The translations under genes were made by a program, and so were the position numbers. The notes below the pieces were generated by a model. That model saw only the letters and a list, made by a program, of their open reading frames with translations, searched no databases and had not been told where the DNA came from. This document shows, piece by piece, positions 26,157 through 33,811 of a stretch of 64,000 nt of DNA (position 1 is its first letter; every line of letters starts with the position of its first letter). This stretch comes from Porphyromonadaceae bacterium UBA2751 (GTDB lineage Bacteria > Bacteroidota > Bacteroidia > Bacteroidales > Muribaculaceae): contig DEJJ01000029.1 of the NCBI GenBank assembly GCA_002353285.1, positions 16,734 through 80,733 on the forward strand, given 5' to 3'.

Positions 26157-28598
26157 ATGGAAAAGAGAATTGTTACCTTCTTAATGCTTATGGTATGCGC
26201 CATTGGTGCGATGGCACAGCAATATAGTGTTCAATGTCAAGTGAACGACAGCAAGGGCGAGGGTGTCCCTTTTGCCACAATCTACATTTATAATATAGGT
26301 GACACAACCAAGGTAGTGAGCAGTGGAGTGAGCGACGCCTTTGGCAATGTGAACCACCACCTCGCAAATCCTGGCAGTTACTTGATGCGTGTGCATTTTG
26401 TGGGGATGGCGACACAAAGCCGAACCTTCGAGATTAGTGCATCGTCGCCTGTTGCAAAACTTGGCACAATAGTTCTCAATACTGAATCAACTATGCTCAA
26501 AGAAGTGACTGTTAAAGCCCAACGCCAACTAGTGACCTCCGAGATTGATCGCCTCACCTACGATGTGCAAGCCGATGCCGACAGCCGCACCAGCAACGTG
26601 CTCGACATGCTAAGGAAGGTGCCTATGGTATCGGTCGACGGCAAGGATGATATTTTAGTGAAAGGCTCTTCTTCGTTTAAAGTGTATCGCAATGGTCATC
26701 CCGACCCTGCCTTGAGCGGCCAGAACATGAAGGATGTGCTCAAGGCAATCCCAGCCAGCACCATCAAGAAGATAGAGGTGATAACCGACCCTGGAGCAAA
26801 ATATGATGCTGAGGGTACCGAGTCCATTCTCAACATCGTGACTGTGGGCGGCAGTGGCTCGTTTATGCAGGGCGTGATGGGCACGGTAAGTTTGGGTGTT
26901 GACAACACCGGTAGCCCCAATGCCAATGCAAGCGTCGTCACGCAGATTGGAAAAGTGGTGGCCTCGGTAAACTATGGCTACAATAATAAGAATCGCCACT
27001 ACGACCACAACATCATGGAGAGCGAGCACACCTATGCCACTACGGGCAACTCATTGCATAGCCACAACGAAACTCGCGGCTCTTTCAATTTCCACTACGG
27101 CACCCTTAGTGCGAGTTGGGAACCTGACACGCTGAATCTCGTTTCGCTCTCGTTTGGCGGCTACTATTATGACCACCGTTCCGATGGTGTCAACAACGCT
27201 CGCATGACCGACCGCGATGGGAACGTCCTGTATCGCTACACTACCACCGGTCGTGTCCCCAAGAGTGGCTCCTATTACCTGCATGGGCGTGTCGACTACC
27301 AGCACACGATGCGCAATCCTGGAGAGATGCTGACCCTCAGCTACATGCTTTCTACCAGTCATAATAATCTAAAGAGCATCAGTTCATTCAGCGATATGCT
27401 CAATTGTCCATTCCCCTACACTGGACAAACCACCGACACCAAGGAGACCTTTGCCGAGCACACATTCCAGCTCGACTGGACTCGCCCATTCGCTAAGTAT
27501 CACACTATTGAGACAGGACTGAAGTACATCAATCGCTTCAACACGAGCGAGGGAACTTTTGGATTTGATGGTGCGCCCGAGATGGATAACACCACGCTTT
27601 TCAACCACCGCACCCATGTGGCAGCCGCCTACTTGAGTTATCGTTTCAGTAAGGGCAACTGGGCGGCCCGAGCAGGACTGCGCTATGAGTATAGCCGCCT
27701 CAATGCCGAGTTCCCCGACGGTGTGCAGGCCAACTATCATCGCAACTTGAATGACTGGGTGCCCGACTTGAGTGTGCGATACAAGTTTAACGATGCGCAT
27801 AGCCTCAAGATTAATTATTCCACAAGCATCCGTCGCCCAGGTATCAACTATTTGAATCCGGCTGTTGAGGAAGACCCCACAAGCCGCAAGTTTGGCAACC
27901 CTCACCTCGGCAGTTCGCTCAACCATTCAATCAGCATGACTTATATGAAGATTGGCGGCAAGCTAACCTTCAACCTCAGCCCCAGCATCTCGTTCAGCAA
28001 CAACCGCATAACCAGAATTCAGTACACCGATGGCGATGTGCTGGTTTCGACCTATGCCAACACGCTCAAGAGCCGCTACTTTAACCTAAGTGGTTTCATG
28101 CAGTGGGCGATTGGTCCAACCACAAGTTTCACACTCAATGGCAGCGTAGGGCATTACAACTATGAGAGCAGTGACCTCAACTTGAAAAACAATCGATGGG
28201 TGGCGTTCTACTATGCACAGATCACTCAGCAGCTGCCCTGGAAGTTGCGGTTTGCTGCAACCTTGAGCGGGCGCAGTGGCGGCATCAATGGTCTCTATGG
28301 TCACCACACAGGCACTATGTACTATAACTTTAGCCTCCAGCGCTCATTCCTCAAGGACGACCGCCTCACGGTGCACCTAAGCACTGCTAACCTCTTCAAT
28401 TCCAGCAAGTACAACAAGATTACCATGTACACTACCCATGGCGACTACACAGGTCGGGACCGTGCTTGGCAGTTTATGCGTGAGTTCAGGATAACCGTGA
28501 CCTACCGTTTTGGCTCCCTCAAGGCGGGCGTGAAGAAAACCAACAAGACCATCCAGAATAACGACCTCGAGGGCGGTTCGGGACAAGGAGGTAATTGA
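26157..28598 (+). CDS. Outer-membrane beta-barrel family protein with N-terminal carboxypeptidase-regulatory-like domain
   Basis: 813 residues from ATG 26157, supported by the promoter 27 bases upstream. Signal peptide (VCAIGAMA), CarboxypepD_reg-like domain (about 22-105), plug (LKEVTVKAQRQLVTSEIDRL, VLDMLRKVPMVSVDGKDDI, IKKIEVITDPGAKYDAEG), and barrel to about 790. The last 30 residues are polar (KKTNKTIQNNDLEGGSGQGG), past the final strand, which is unusual. Member of the SusC/TonB-like OMP_b-brl_3 group, without a SusD partner. Likely controlled by the LuxR-type regulator through its operator. Confidence 0.88.
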   Translation: MEKRIVTFLMLMVCAIGAMAQQYSVQCQVNDSKGEGVPFATIYIYNIGDTTKVVSSGVSDAFGNVNHHLANPGSYLMRVHFVGMATQSRTFEISASSPVAKLGTIVLNTESTMLKEVTVKAQRQLVTSEIDRLTYDVQADADSRTSNVLDMLRKVPMVSVDGKDDILVKGSSSFKVYRNGHPDPALSGQNMKDVLKAIPASTIKKIEVITDPGAKYDAEGTESILNIVTVGGSGSFMQGVMGTVSLGVDNTGSPNANASVVTQIGKVVASVNYGYNNKNRHYDHNIMESEHTYATTGNSLHSHNETRGSFNFHYGTLSASWEPDTLNLVSLSFGGYYYDHRSDGVNNARMTDRDGNVLYRYTTTGRVPKSGSYYLHGRVDYQHTMRNPGEMLTLSYMLSTSHNNLKSISSFSDMLNCPFPYTGQTTDTKETFAEHTFQLDWTRPFAKYHTIETGLKYINRFNTSEGTFGFDGAPEMDNTTLFNHRTHVAAAYLSYRFSKGNWAARAGLRYEYSRLNAEFPDGVQANYHRNLNDWVPDLSVRYKFNDAHSLKINYSTSIRRPGINYLNPAVEEDPTSRKFGNPHLGSSLNHSISMTYMKIGGKLTFNLSPSISFSNNRITRIQYTDGDVLVSTYANTLKSRYFNLSGFMQWAIGPTTSFTLNGSVGHYNYESSDLNLKNNRWVAFYYAQITQQLPWKLRFAATLSGRSGGINGLYGHHTGTMYYNFSLQRSFLKDDRLTVHLSTANLFNSSKYNKITMYTTHGDYTGRDRAWQFMREFRITVTYRFGSLKAGVKKTNKTIQNNDLEGGSGQGGN

Positions 28599-28744
28599 TG
28601 GAATAGAACTATTATTGCACCAATACTGAACACCTGATTTTTTCAGTTAAAAGCCTTATTAATAGTTCGTGATAAGGGCTAAGATTTCGGGCAGAGCCAT
28701 TGAACAAAAAATGCTTTACAAAGCCTATTTTATAAAATCTTTGC

Positions 28745-28752
28745 TATCTTTG
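28745..28752 (+). promoter_or_regulatory. -7 box for the hypothetical gene at 28842
   Basis: TATCTTTG matches TAnnTTTG; leader of about 90 bases. Confidence 0.5.
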
Positions 28753-28841
28753 TAACGAAAAATATATGGATTGTGTCAAAAGCAAGGATTATATCAGTAA
28801 AACTGACCAAGAGAACAGGCTTATTATCACAACGTTAGGTT

Positions 28842-29915
28842 ATGAAAAACAAACTATTTATAATTATCATGACTTTGATGTGCTCATCATTTGTGTGTGC
28901 AGCACAAAACTTGATGCTCGACACCGAAGTGCCCGACACATCAATCGCTGTTATAGGATATTTTTGCAAAAATGACAGCATGATGTTCCGTAAAACCTAC
29001 TCCAAAATTAAGGTCGAAAAGGGTGACACAATTGTTGATGATGCGTATACCGAAGACTTTTTAATTGTGGTAACCGATTCAACAAGCACTGGTTATAAAA
29101 TGAAATTAATACCAGTAGCTTTTGATTACAGTGAGGAATCCGACTCGATACACCGCATTATGCAGGTAAAACTTAGTGAGCTATCTAAAGATTTAGTGTG
29201 CGAGTTCACTACCGACGAGATTGGCAGGGTGCAAAATATTATCAACTGGAGGGAGATACGCGACAAGATGAAGGTGGGAATCAAAGGAATGTGCGACACA
29301 CTTTACAGCACCGTTCCCTTCTTGAATGATGTCATGCCTCGCAAGCAAGTAGAAAACACATTGTTGTTGAGATTCTCAACCGAACAAGGTGTTCGTGAGG
29401 CTTATAACGAACTTAATGAACTATTTGGCCTGCATGGCAATATATTTGATATTGGTGACTCCGAAATTGACACTCAAGCCAACGGTTATCCTATGCATGT
29501 CACGGCAAGTATTGGATATAATCCTATTGAGAATGAAGATAATGACTTTGATGGTGATTATTCAATCCTAAGCTATTCAGTCACAACAGTGCCCATTGAA
29601 GATATGCTTGATTTGGGACTTGGCAGCATGGGATTGATGATGACTGATGCCATAAGCGACTCGCTTGCCAATCACCGCAAAGAAATGCTTGACTCTATCA
29701 CTGCTGCCATGCCCGATGGGAACAAGAATATCAAGATCATCAACGAGGAATATTACAGTTACTTCTTTAATGGATGGCCCAAAGAATGCTACAACCAGAA
29801 AACAAGTGGCTATGGCTTGGGAGAGCGCATTGAGACAACACACATTGAGTGGACCATGTGTCGCTGGAGCCTTGTAATTCCTCAAGACGAAGATCAACCA
29901 TCGCACAATATTTAG
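28842..29915 (+). CDS. Hypothetical exported protein
   Basis: 357 residues, not recognised. Signal peptide MKNKLFIIIMTLMCSSFVCA with signal peptidase I-like processing near AAQ. The mature protein is acidic and rich in Asp/Ser/Thr, with no lipobox after cleavage and no membrane helix. EVPDTSIAVIGYFCKNDSMMF, then KGDTIVDDAYTEDFLIVV suggest a beta-rich periplasmic or surface protein. It lies between the outer-membrane barrel region and the island boundary at 30129, with its own promoter. Function unknown. Confidence 0.75.
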   Translation: MKNKLFIIIMTLMCSSFVCAAQNLMLDTEVPDTSIAVIGYFCKNDSMMFRKTYSKIKVEKGDTIVDDAYTEDFLIVVTDSTSTGYKMKLIPVAFDYSEESDSIHRIMQVKLSELSKDLVCEFTTDEIGRVQNIINWREIRDKMKVGIKGMCDTLYSTVPFLNDVMPRKQVENTLLLRFSTEQGVREAYNELNELFGLHGNIFDIGDSEIDTQANGYPMHVTASIGYNPIENEDNDFDGDYSILSYSVTTVPIEDMLDLGLGSMGLMMTDAISDSLANHRKEMLDSITAAMPDGNKNIKIINEEYYSYFFNGWPKECYNQKTSGYGLGERIETTHIEWTMCRWSLVIPQDEDQPSHNI

Positions 29916-30331
29916 CGCTACAAACCATAAAGTTATACCGTTCATTCTTAGCTTGCCATAATTTGGTGAGCTCTTTCGTCTATTAACAAAACTTTTCTTC
30001 TTTTGATGTGTAACCCAACGCAAAAGCACTATGATTGACACACCACAACTGGCTCAACCGATTTCCTCATTAAAGAATCCCGATAATAAAAAAATAAGGG
30101 CAACCTGTTAATCAACAAGCTGCCTTCATTTTGCGGAAAGAGAGGGAATTTATGTATTCCTCTTTTTTTAGGCAACAATAACTGATTTTCAAATAGTTAC
30201 ATCTTTGATTATTGCCGTTTTTGGTCGTTTTTCGCTTATTACCGTCCCTATATCGCCCCAGCACGAAGACCTTTTAGCTCGCTGATAAACTGTTAACAAA
30301 CTCTGATTATTTATTATAAAGTTACATTTAA
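29916..30331. other. Intergenic region containing the left island boundary
   Basis: No gene seen. It holds an imperfect hairpin resembling the tRNA-Ser terminator (about 30093-30126), a 19-bp copy of the tRNA-Ser 3' end (30129-30147), a new hairpin with T tract running out of it (about 30141-30170), and a CGTCCC-type motif at 30243-30259. Confidence 0.6.
30129..30147. other. attL-like copy of the tRNA-Ser 3' end
   Basis: TTTTGCGGAAAGAGAGGGA is identical to 36051-36069, the 3' end of the tRNA-Ser gene plus four flanking bases, in the same orientation. The rest of the tRNA is absent. This is the arrangement left when an element integrates at a tRNA 3' end. Confidence 0.7.
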
Positions 30332-31474
30332 TTATTTGTTCTCTTTTAAGAAAGCACAGTATTCCTCCAATGATTTTTTCATAACCTCTTTAGGAATTAG
30401 TTTGCGCTGATACTCGGCTATCATTGTTGGACTTAATGATCGGCTCAATGTATATTCCACCATGCTCCTGTCGGCCGAAGGACAAAGAATAATGCCAATG
30501 CTCGGATTCTCATTATCTCGTTTCACATCACGATCCAGTGCTTCGAGATACATATCCATCTTACCCACAAACTCAGGCTGAAAATCAACTGCCTTCAGTT
30601 CTATCGCCACCAAACATTGCAAAGCTCGATGGAAAAACAACAAGTCGATTCTTTTTGTGGAACCACCTACTTGTACTCCAAATTCACTCTCAATGAACAA
30701 AAAATCTTTGCCCAACTCTAAAATAAACGCTTTCATGTGCTCAAGCAAACCTTTGTGTAAATGGTGCTCATTATGCTTTTGGGGCAAATTGAGAAAGTCG
30801 ACAACCGCTTTGTCTTTGAGCATAAACTCCGATTGAGGATAATCAGCTAGCAGTTTGGGCGACAACATTTTTTCCTTGTCCATTAATGACGAGAAGGTCT
30901 GATTAATAATGCAACGACGCAACTCCTCAGTCTTCAGACCTTGATGCCGAGCGTATAGCATATAGAATATACGCTCCTCATCATTGCGACAGCGGTTCAT
31001 GATTTCCACATGATTGGTAAACGTTGTAATTGTTAATAATGCTGGAATTTGTTTGTTATTCGTTGTTTCTAATTGTGCAGTTGGCAACTGCACAATTGTG
31101 GTATCTTGAATTTGTGCAGTTGGCAATTGCACAAATTCATTGATATTTAATTGTGAAATACGGTCAATGAATATAGGTCGGCTATAAACATCATAAAATT
31201 TTACCATGTTATAAAGATTCCTTTTGCTCAAACCTCGTCGCCTTGGATTTTGCCGTTTTAGATAGTCTGCTAAGTCACCGACAACTTTCGTCCCCCATCG
31301 GGCAGACTTAAGTTGCAGTGAAATATATTGACCTATTTCCCAATACATCTGCAATGCTGTTGTATTAACCATAGCTATTGCTGATGAGCGATACCTCTCA
31401 ATCAACGAGTTGACAAACTCGAATTGAGTTTCCAGTTCGGACTGGTTAGGAACAATAGTGATGTTTTCTGCCAT
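30332..31474 (-). CDS. PDDEXK nuclease domain-containing protein (DUF1016, YhcG-like)
   Basis: 380 residues from ATG 31474, 23 bases after its -7 box. The N-terminal DUF1016_N helical domain has LQMYWEIGQYISLQLK and DLADYLKRQNPRRRGLSKRNLYNM. The C-terminal PDDEXK fold has KRIDLLFFHRALQCLVAIELKAVDFQPEFVGKM, in which D and E-x-K form the presumed active site. The linker (about residues 113-135) carries two QLPTAQ units encoded by palindromes. DUF1016 proteins are often found near restriction systems and mobile DNA; natural role unclear. First gene inside the island. Confidence 0.9.
   Translation of the reverse strand: MAENITIVPNQSELETQFEFVNSLIERYRSSAIAMVNTTALQMYWEIGQYISLQLKSARWGTKVVGDLADYLKRQNPRRRGLSKRNLYNMVKFYDVYSRPIFIDRISQLNINEFVQLPTAQIQDTTIVQLPTAQLETTNNKQIPALLTITTFTNHVEIMNRCRNDEERIFYMLYARHQGLKTEELRRCIINQTFSSLMDKEKMLSPKLLADYPQSEFMLKDKAVVDFLNLPQKHNEHHLHKGLLEHMKAFILELGKDFLFIESEFGVQVGGSTKRIDLLFFHRALQCLVAIELKAVDFQPEFVGKMDMYLEALDRDVKRDNENPSIGIILCPSADRSMVEYTLSRSLSPTMIAEYQRKLIPKEVMKKSLEEYCAFLKENK
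31071..31138. repeat. Two related palindromes inside the DUF1016 gene
   Basis: 31071-31097 has 13-bp perfect arms (AATTGTGCAGTTG). 31108-31138 has 15-bp arms (GAATTTGTGCAGTTG) with one mismatch. Both share the core TTGTGCAGTTGGCAA and each encodes VQLPTAQ in frame. They sit between the two domains. Confidence 0.85.
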
Positions 31475-31496
31475 AATCTCTATGCTTTTAATGCCA

Positions 31497-31504
31497 CAAA
31501 GGTA
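31497..31504 (-). promoter_or_regulatory. -7 box for the DUF1016 gene
   Basis: Minus strand TACCTTTG, 23 bases before the ATG at 31474. The longer frame beginning at 31507 would start inside this promoter. Confidence 0.6.
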
Positions 31505-31631
31505 CAAACAATAGACTTAATAAATTAGTTTTTCTGAAAAATAAAGCATCAGTTTATTTCCACTTATTCAAAAAAATTTCTTCTTTTGTTTGAAAAGTGG
31601 GGGGTGATGTGTTATATATATGTAAAGTTAG

Positions 31632-31639
31632 TAATTTTG
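31632..31639 (+). promoter_or_regulatory. -7 box for the ECF sigma operon
   Basis: TAATTTTG matches TAnnTTTG, 24 bases before the ATG at 31663. Confidence 0.55.
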
Positions 31640-31662
31640 TCGGCAACTTACGAGATTTGTAA

Positions 31663-32163
31663 ATGAATATTGACGCATTTGAACTGATAGCTCCACAGCT
31701 GAGGACTGCTGCTATAAATAAAGCGACAGCAATGGGCCTCGACTATGACGAGTCGCAAGACATCGCCCAGGAGACGCTGTTGCGACTATGGCAGATGCGT
31801 GACGACAGTCGGCTCTACAATCCTGTGGGTTTTGCCGCAGTGATTGCACACCGATTATCGCTGAACCACTTGCGTCGCAAGCCTCCGCTTCCGTTAGAGA
31901 GCGAGGAGCCCGCAAGTCAGACCAATCCATCGCCGTTGGACGAAATCATACAGCAAGAGGACGTGCATTGGCTCGAACAGAAAATCAAGGAGCTGCCATC
32001 CACCCTGCACGCAGTGTTGAAAATGCGTCAGGAAGAGCGATACTCCAACCAGCAGATTGCAACTCTGCTCGGAATAAAGGAAGACAGCGTGAGCACATTG
32101 CTCGCAAGAGCACGAAGGCAACTTATGGAACAAATCAAGCAACTACGCAGAGAACGACAATGA
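31663..32163 (+). CDS. ECF-type RNA polymerase sigma factor
   Basis: 166 residues. Region 2 (about 10-75): LDYDESQDIAQETLLRLWQM, PVGFAAVIAHRLSLNHLRRK. Region 4 (about 105-160): LPSTLHAVLKMRQEERYSNQQIATLLGIKEDSVSTLLARARRQL, with a clear HTH. Directs RNA polymerase to a small regulon, probably including its own operon. Stop overlaps the start of the next gene (ATGA), typical of a sigma/anti-sigma pair. Confidence 0.92.
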   Translation: MNIDAFELIAPQLRTAAINKATAMGLDYDESQDIAQETLLRLWQMRDDSRLYNPVGFAAVIAHRLSLNHLRRKPPLPLESEEPASQTNPSPLDEIIQQEDVHWLEQKIKELPSTLHAVLKMRQEERYSNQQIATLLGIKEDSVSTLLARARRQLMEQIKQLRRERQ

Positions 32164-32879
32164 AACCATATTCACGACATCAGATAGAGGCTTTGCTCGA
32201 CAAATTCATGGCGGGCAAGACCTCCATTGAGGAGGAGTCGTTGCTGAGCCAATATTTCAGTACGGCTCACGACGTGCCAGCCGAATGGGAAGATTATCAG
32301 GCTTTGTTCGGCTACATCGACCGTGGGCTGGAAGGAGACTTGCTTCCCGAAACATCCTCACCATCACATCGCAAGTGGCTTTGGTGGATTCCCGCAGCGG
32401 CAGCGGCAATCGTGGCACTCGTTTTCGGCTTTAAAGTTTTAAACAAACCCGAAACCACACAGCCTATTTCATCGCCGATAATCGCTCAAAAGGCAGAACC
32501 AAAAGATGAGACGATTGACCAGAAAACCGGCAATCCTCATGAGGCTGAGAACGAATCAGCTGACAAAAACATTTCTGCACCTACTAAAGCAGACGTCGTT
32601 GCAATCAAGCAACAATCGAGAAAACAAAAGCATTCTTTGACTGTCTCACATCATGAGGCACAAACCAATCTGATAGAACAGAACGAACGGCTTTTGCAAG
32701 AGAACGGGCGGCTACAACGCGAACTTGAAGAACTGAACCAGCGAGCCATCATCATCGACATGGAAGCCATGGGCTACCAAGCCGTGAAGGACGAGTCCGG
32801 CTCAATAATTTATGTGGATATGCAACAAGAGATAGATAATCAATTCAACAACCAATCAACTAACATACCAGGATTATGA
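32160..32879 (+). CDS. Membrane-spanning anti-sigma-like protein
   Basis: 239 residues starting in the ATGA overlap with the sigma gene. The N-terminal cytoplasmic part (1-78) has LLDKFMAGKTSIEEESLLSQYF and VPAEWEDYQALFGYID, a pattern seen in Bacteroidales anti-sigma-like proteins. One membrane segment (about 80-98, WLWWIPAAAAAIVALVFGF). The outer part is low-complexity, then a coiled coil (about 180-200, LIEQNERLLQENGRLQRELE). No zinc-binding ZAS motif. Anti-sigma role is inferred from operon position and topology. Confidence 0.75.
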   Translation: MKPYSRHQIEALLDKFMAGKTSIEEESLLSQYFSTAHDVPAEWEDYQALFGYIDRGLEGDLLPETSSPSHRKWLWWIPAAAAAIVALVFGFKVLNKPETTQPISSPIIAQKAEPKDETIDQKTGNPHEAENESADKNISAPTKADVVAIKQQSRKQKHSLTVSHHEAQTNLIEQNERLLQENGRLQRELEELNQRAIIIDMEAMGYQAVKDESGSIIYVDMQQEIDNQFNNQSTNIPGL

Positions 32880-33700
32880 AAACAAAGTATATTATCATTG
32901 CACTGACATTGTTCATCGCACCTGCGGTGACGGCACAAGATTATTTCGCTAAGTTGAGATATTACTTTGGAGATAATTCACCCATCGTCAACCAACAGAA
33001 TACGCTGAAGGTTCACAACACCTTTTCCAACCCCGAGAACGGGGAGAAAGAAGGCGAGCTCACAATCTATAAATTTGTATTGCCTGAATCTGACGTCAGT
33101 TACACCGACAGCGTGAGAGTGCAGTATGAGGCCATCAGCCAAGCGATGGACGATGGCAAGATTCCCAGACGCGGCATCTACACTCTTTGGAGCATCACCG
33201 GCAATAAAGACCGTTCTTATACTGGGTATCGCTTGTATCATAATAAAAGCGAGTTCACACTTGTGGGAACTGAATCCGACAACTGCTACACAGTAGGACT
33301 GATCAACGAGGATGACACACAGTTCAGAACTACTTACACCATAGAGTGGAGCGAAATGTCAGATGGCGGAGTCACAGGTAGGCTGATCACCACATACGCA
33401 CCCATAAAACCACAAATAGAATCTCCCACAGTTACCCCACCTTTAGAGCAAAAGAACGATAACAAAATGTGGATGAGAAAACTGTTCTTTTATCTTGACA
33501 AGCTCAAAGACGGCGAATCTCTGTATCTATCCGGGCTTTACTCATTGGCGAAAGACTGTGCCATGCTCGACCATGACGATTTAAAGGTAGCAATCGGTCA
33601 AATCAAACTCACAAAATCAGAGTTGGAGCGAAAGCACAAAGACGATTCAAGTATTCTCCTTCTGAAACAAGTCATTGAAATACTTGAAACAAGTTGGTAA
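32876..33700 (+). CDS. Hypothetical exported protein of the ECF operon
   Basis: 274 residues, overlapping the previous stop by four bases. Signal peptide MKTKYIIIALTLFIAPAVTA. Two parts: a beta-rich region (about 22-165, with LTIYKFVLPESDVSYTDSV and GIYTLWSITGNKDRSYTGYRLY) and a helical C-terminal region (about 190-274, with KLFFYLDKLKDGESLYLSGLYSLAKDC) joined by a proline-rich linker. Not recognised. Translational coupling indicates it works with the sigma/anti-sigma pair or the downstream barrel. Confidence 0.72.
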   Translation: MKTKYIIIALTLFIAPAVTAQDYFAKLRYYFGDNSPIVNQQNTLKVHNTFSNPENGEKEGELTIYKFVLPESDVSYTDSVRVQYEAISQAMDDGKIPRRGIYTLWSITGNKDRSYTGYRLYHNKSEFTLVGTESDNCYTVGLINEDDTQFRTTYTIEWSEMSDGGVTGRLITTYAPIKPQIESPTVTPPLEQKNDNKMWMRKLFFYLDKLKDGESLYLSGLYSLAKDCAMLDHDDLKVAIGQIKLTKSELERKHKDDSSILLLKQVIEILETSW

Positions 33701-33811
33701 TTCAATCTAAACAGGAAGCACTCTTAACCATATAATTTTATAACACCGTTTATGTGACCAAGATCATGTAAACAGCCATAACTATGTCTATTTATCAAAA
33801 AACTCACCAAT

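Noticed and set aside
28766..28975. 69-residue frame starting just after the promoter at 28745
   Set aside because: Overlaps the signal peptide of the longer gene at 28842 in another frame; no recognisable feature.
30129..30147. Second tRNA-Ser gene
   Set aside because: Only the 3' end is present; anticodon arm, variable arm and 5' acceptor are missing.
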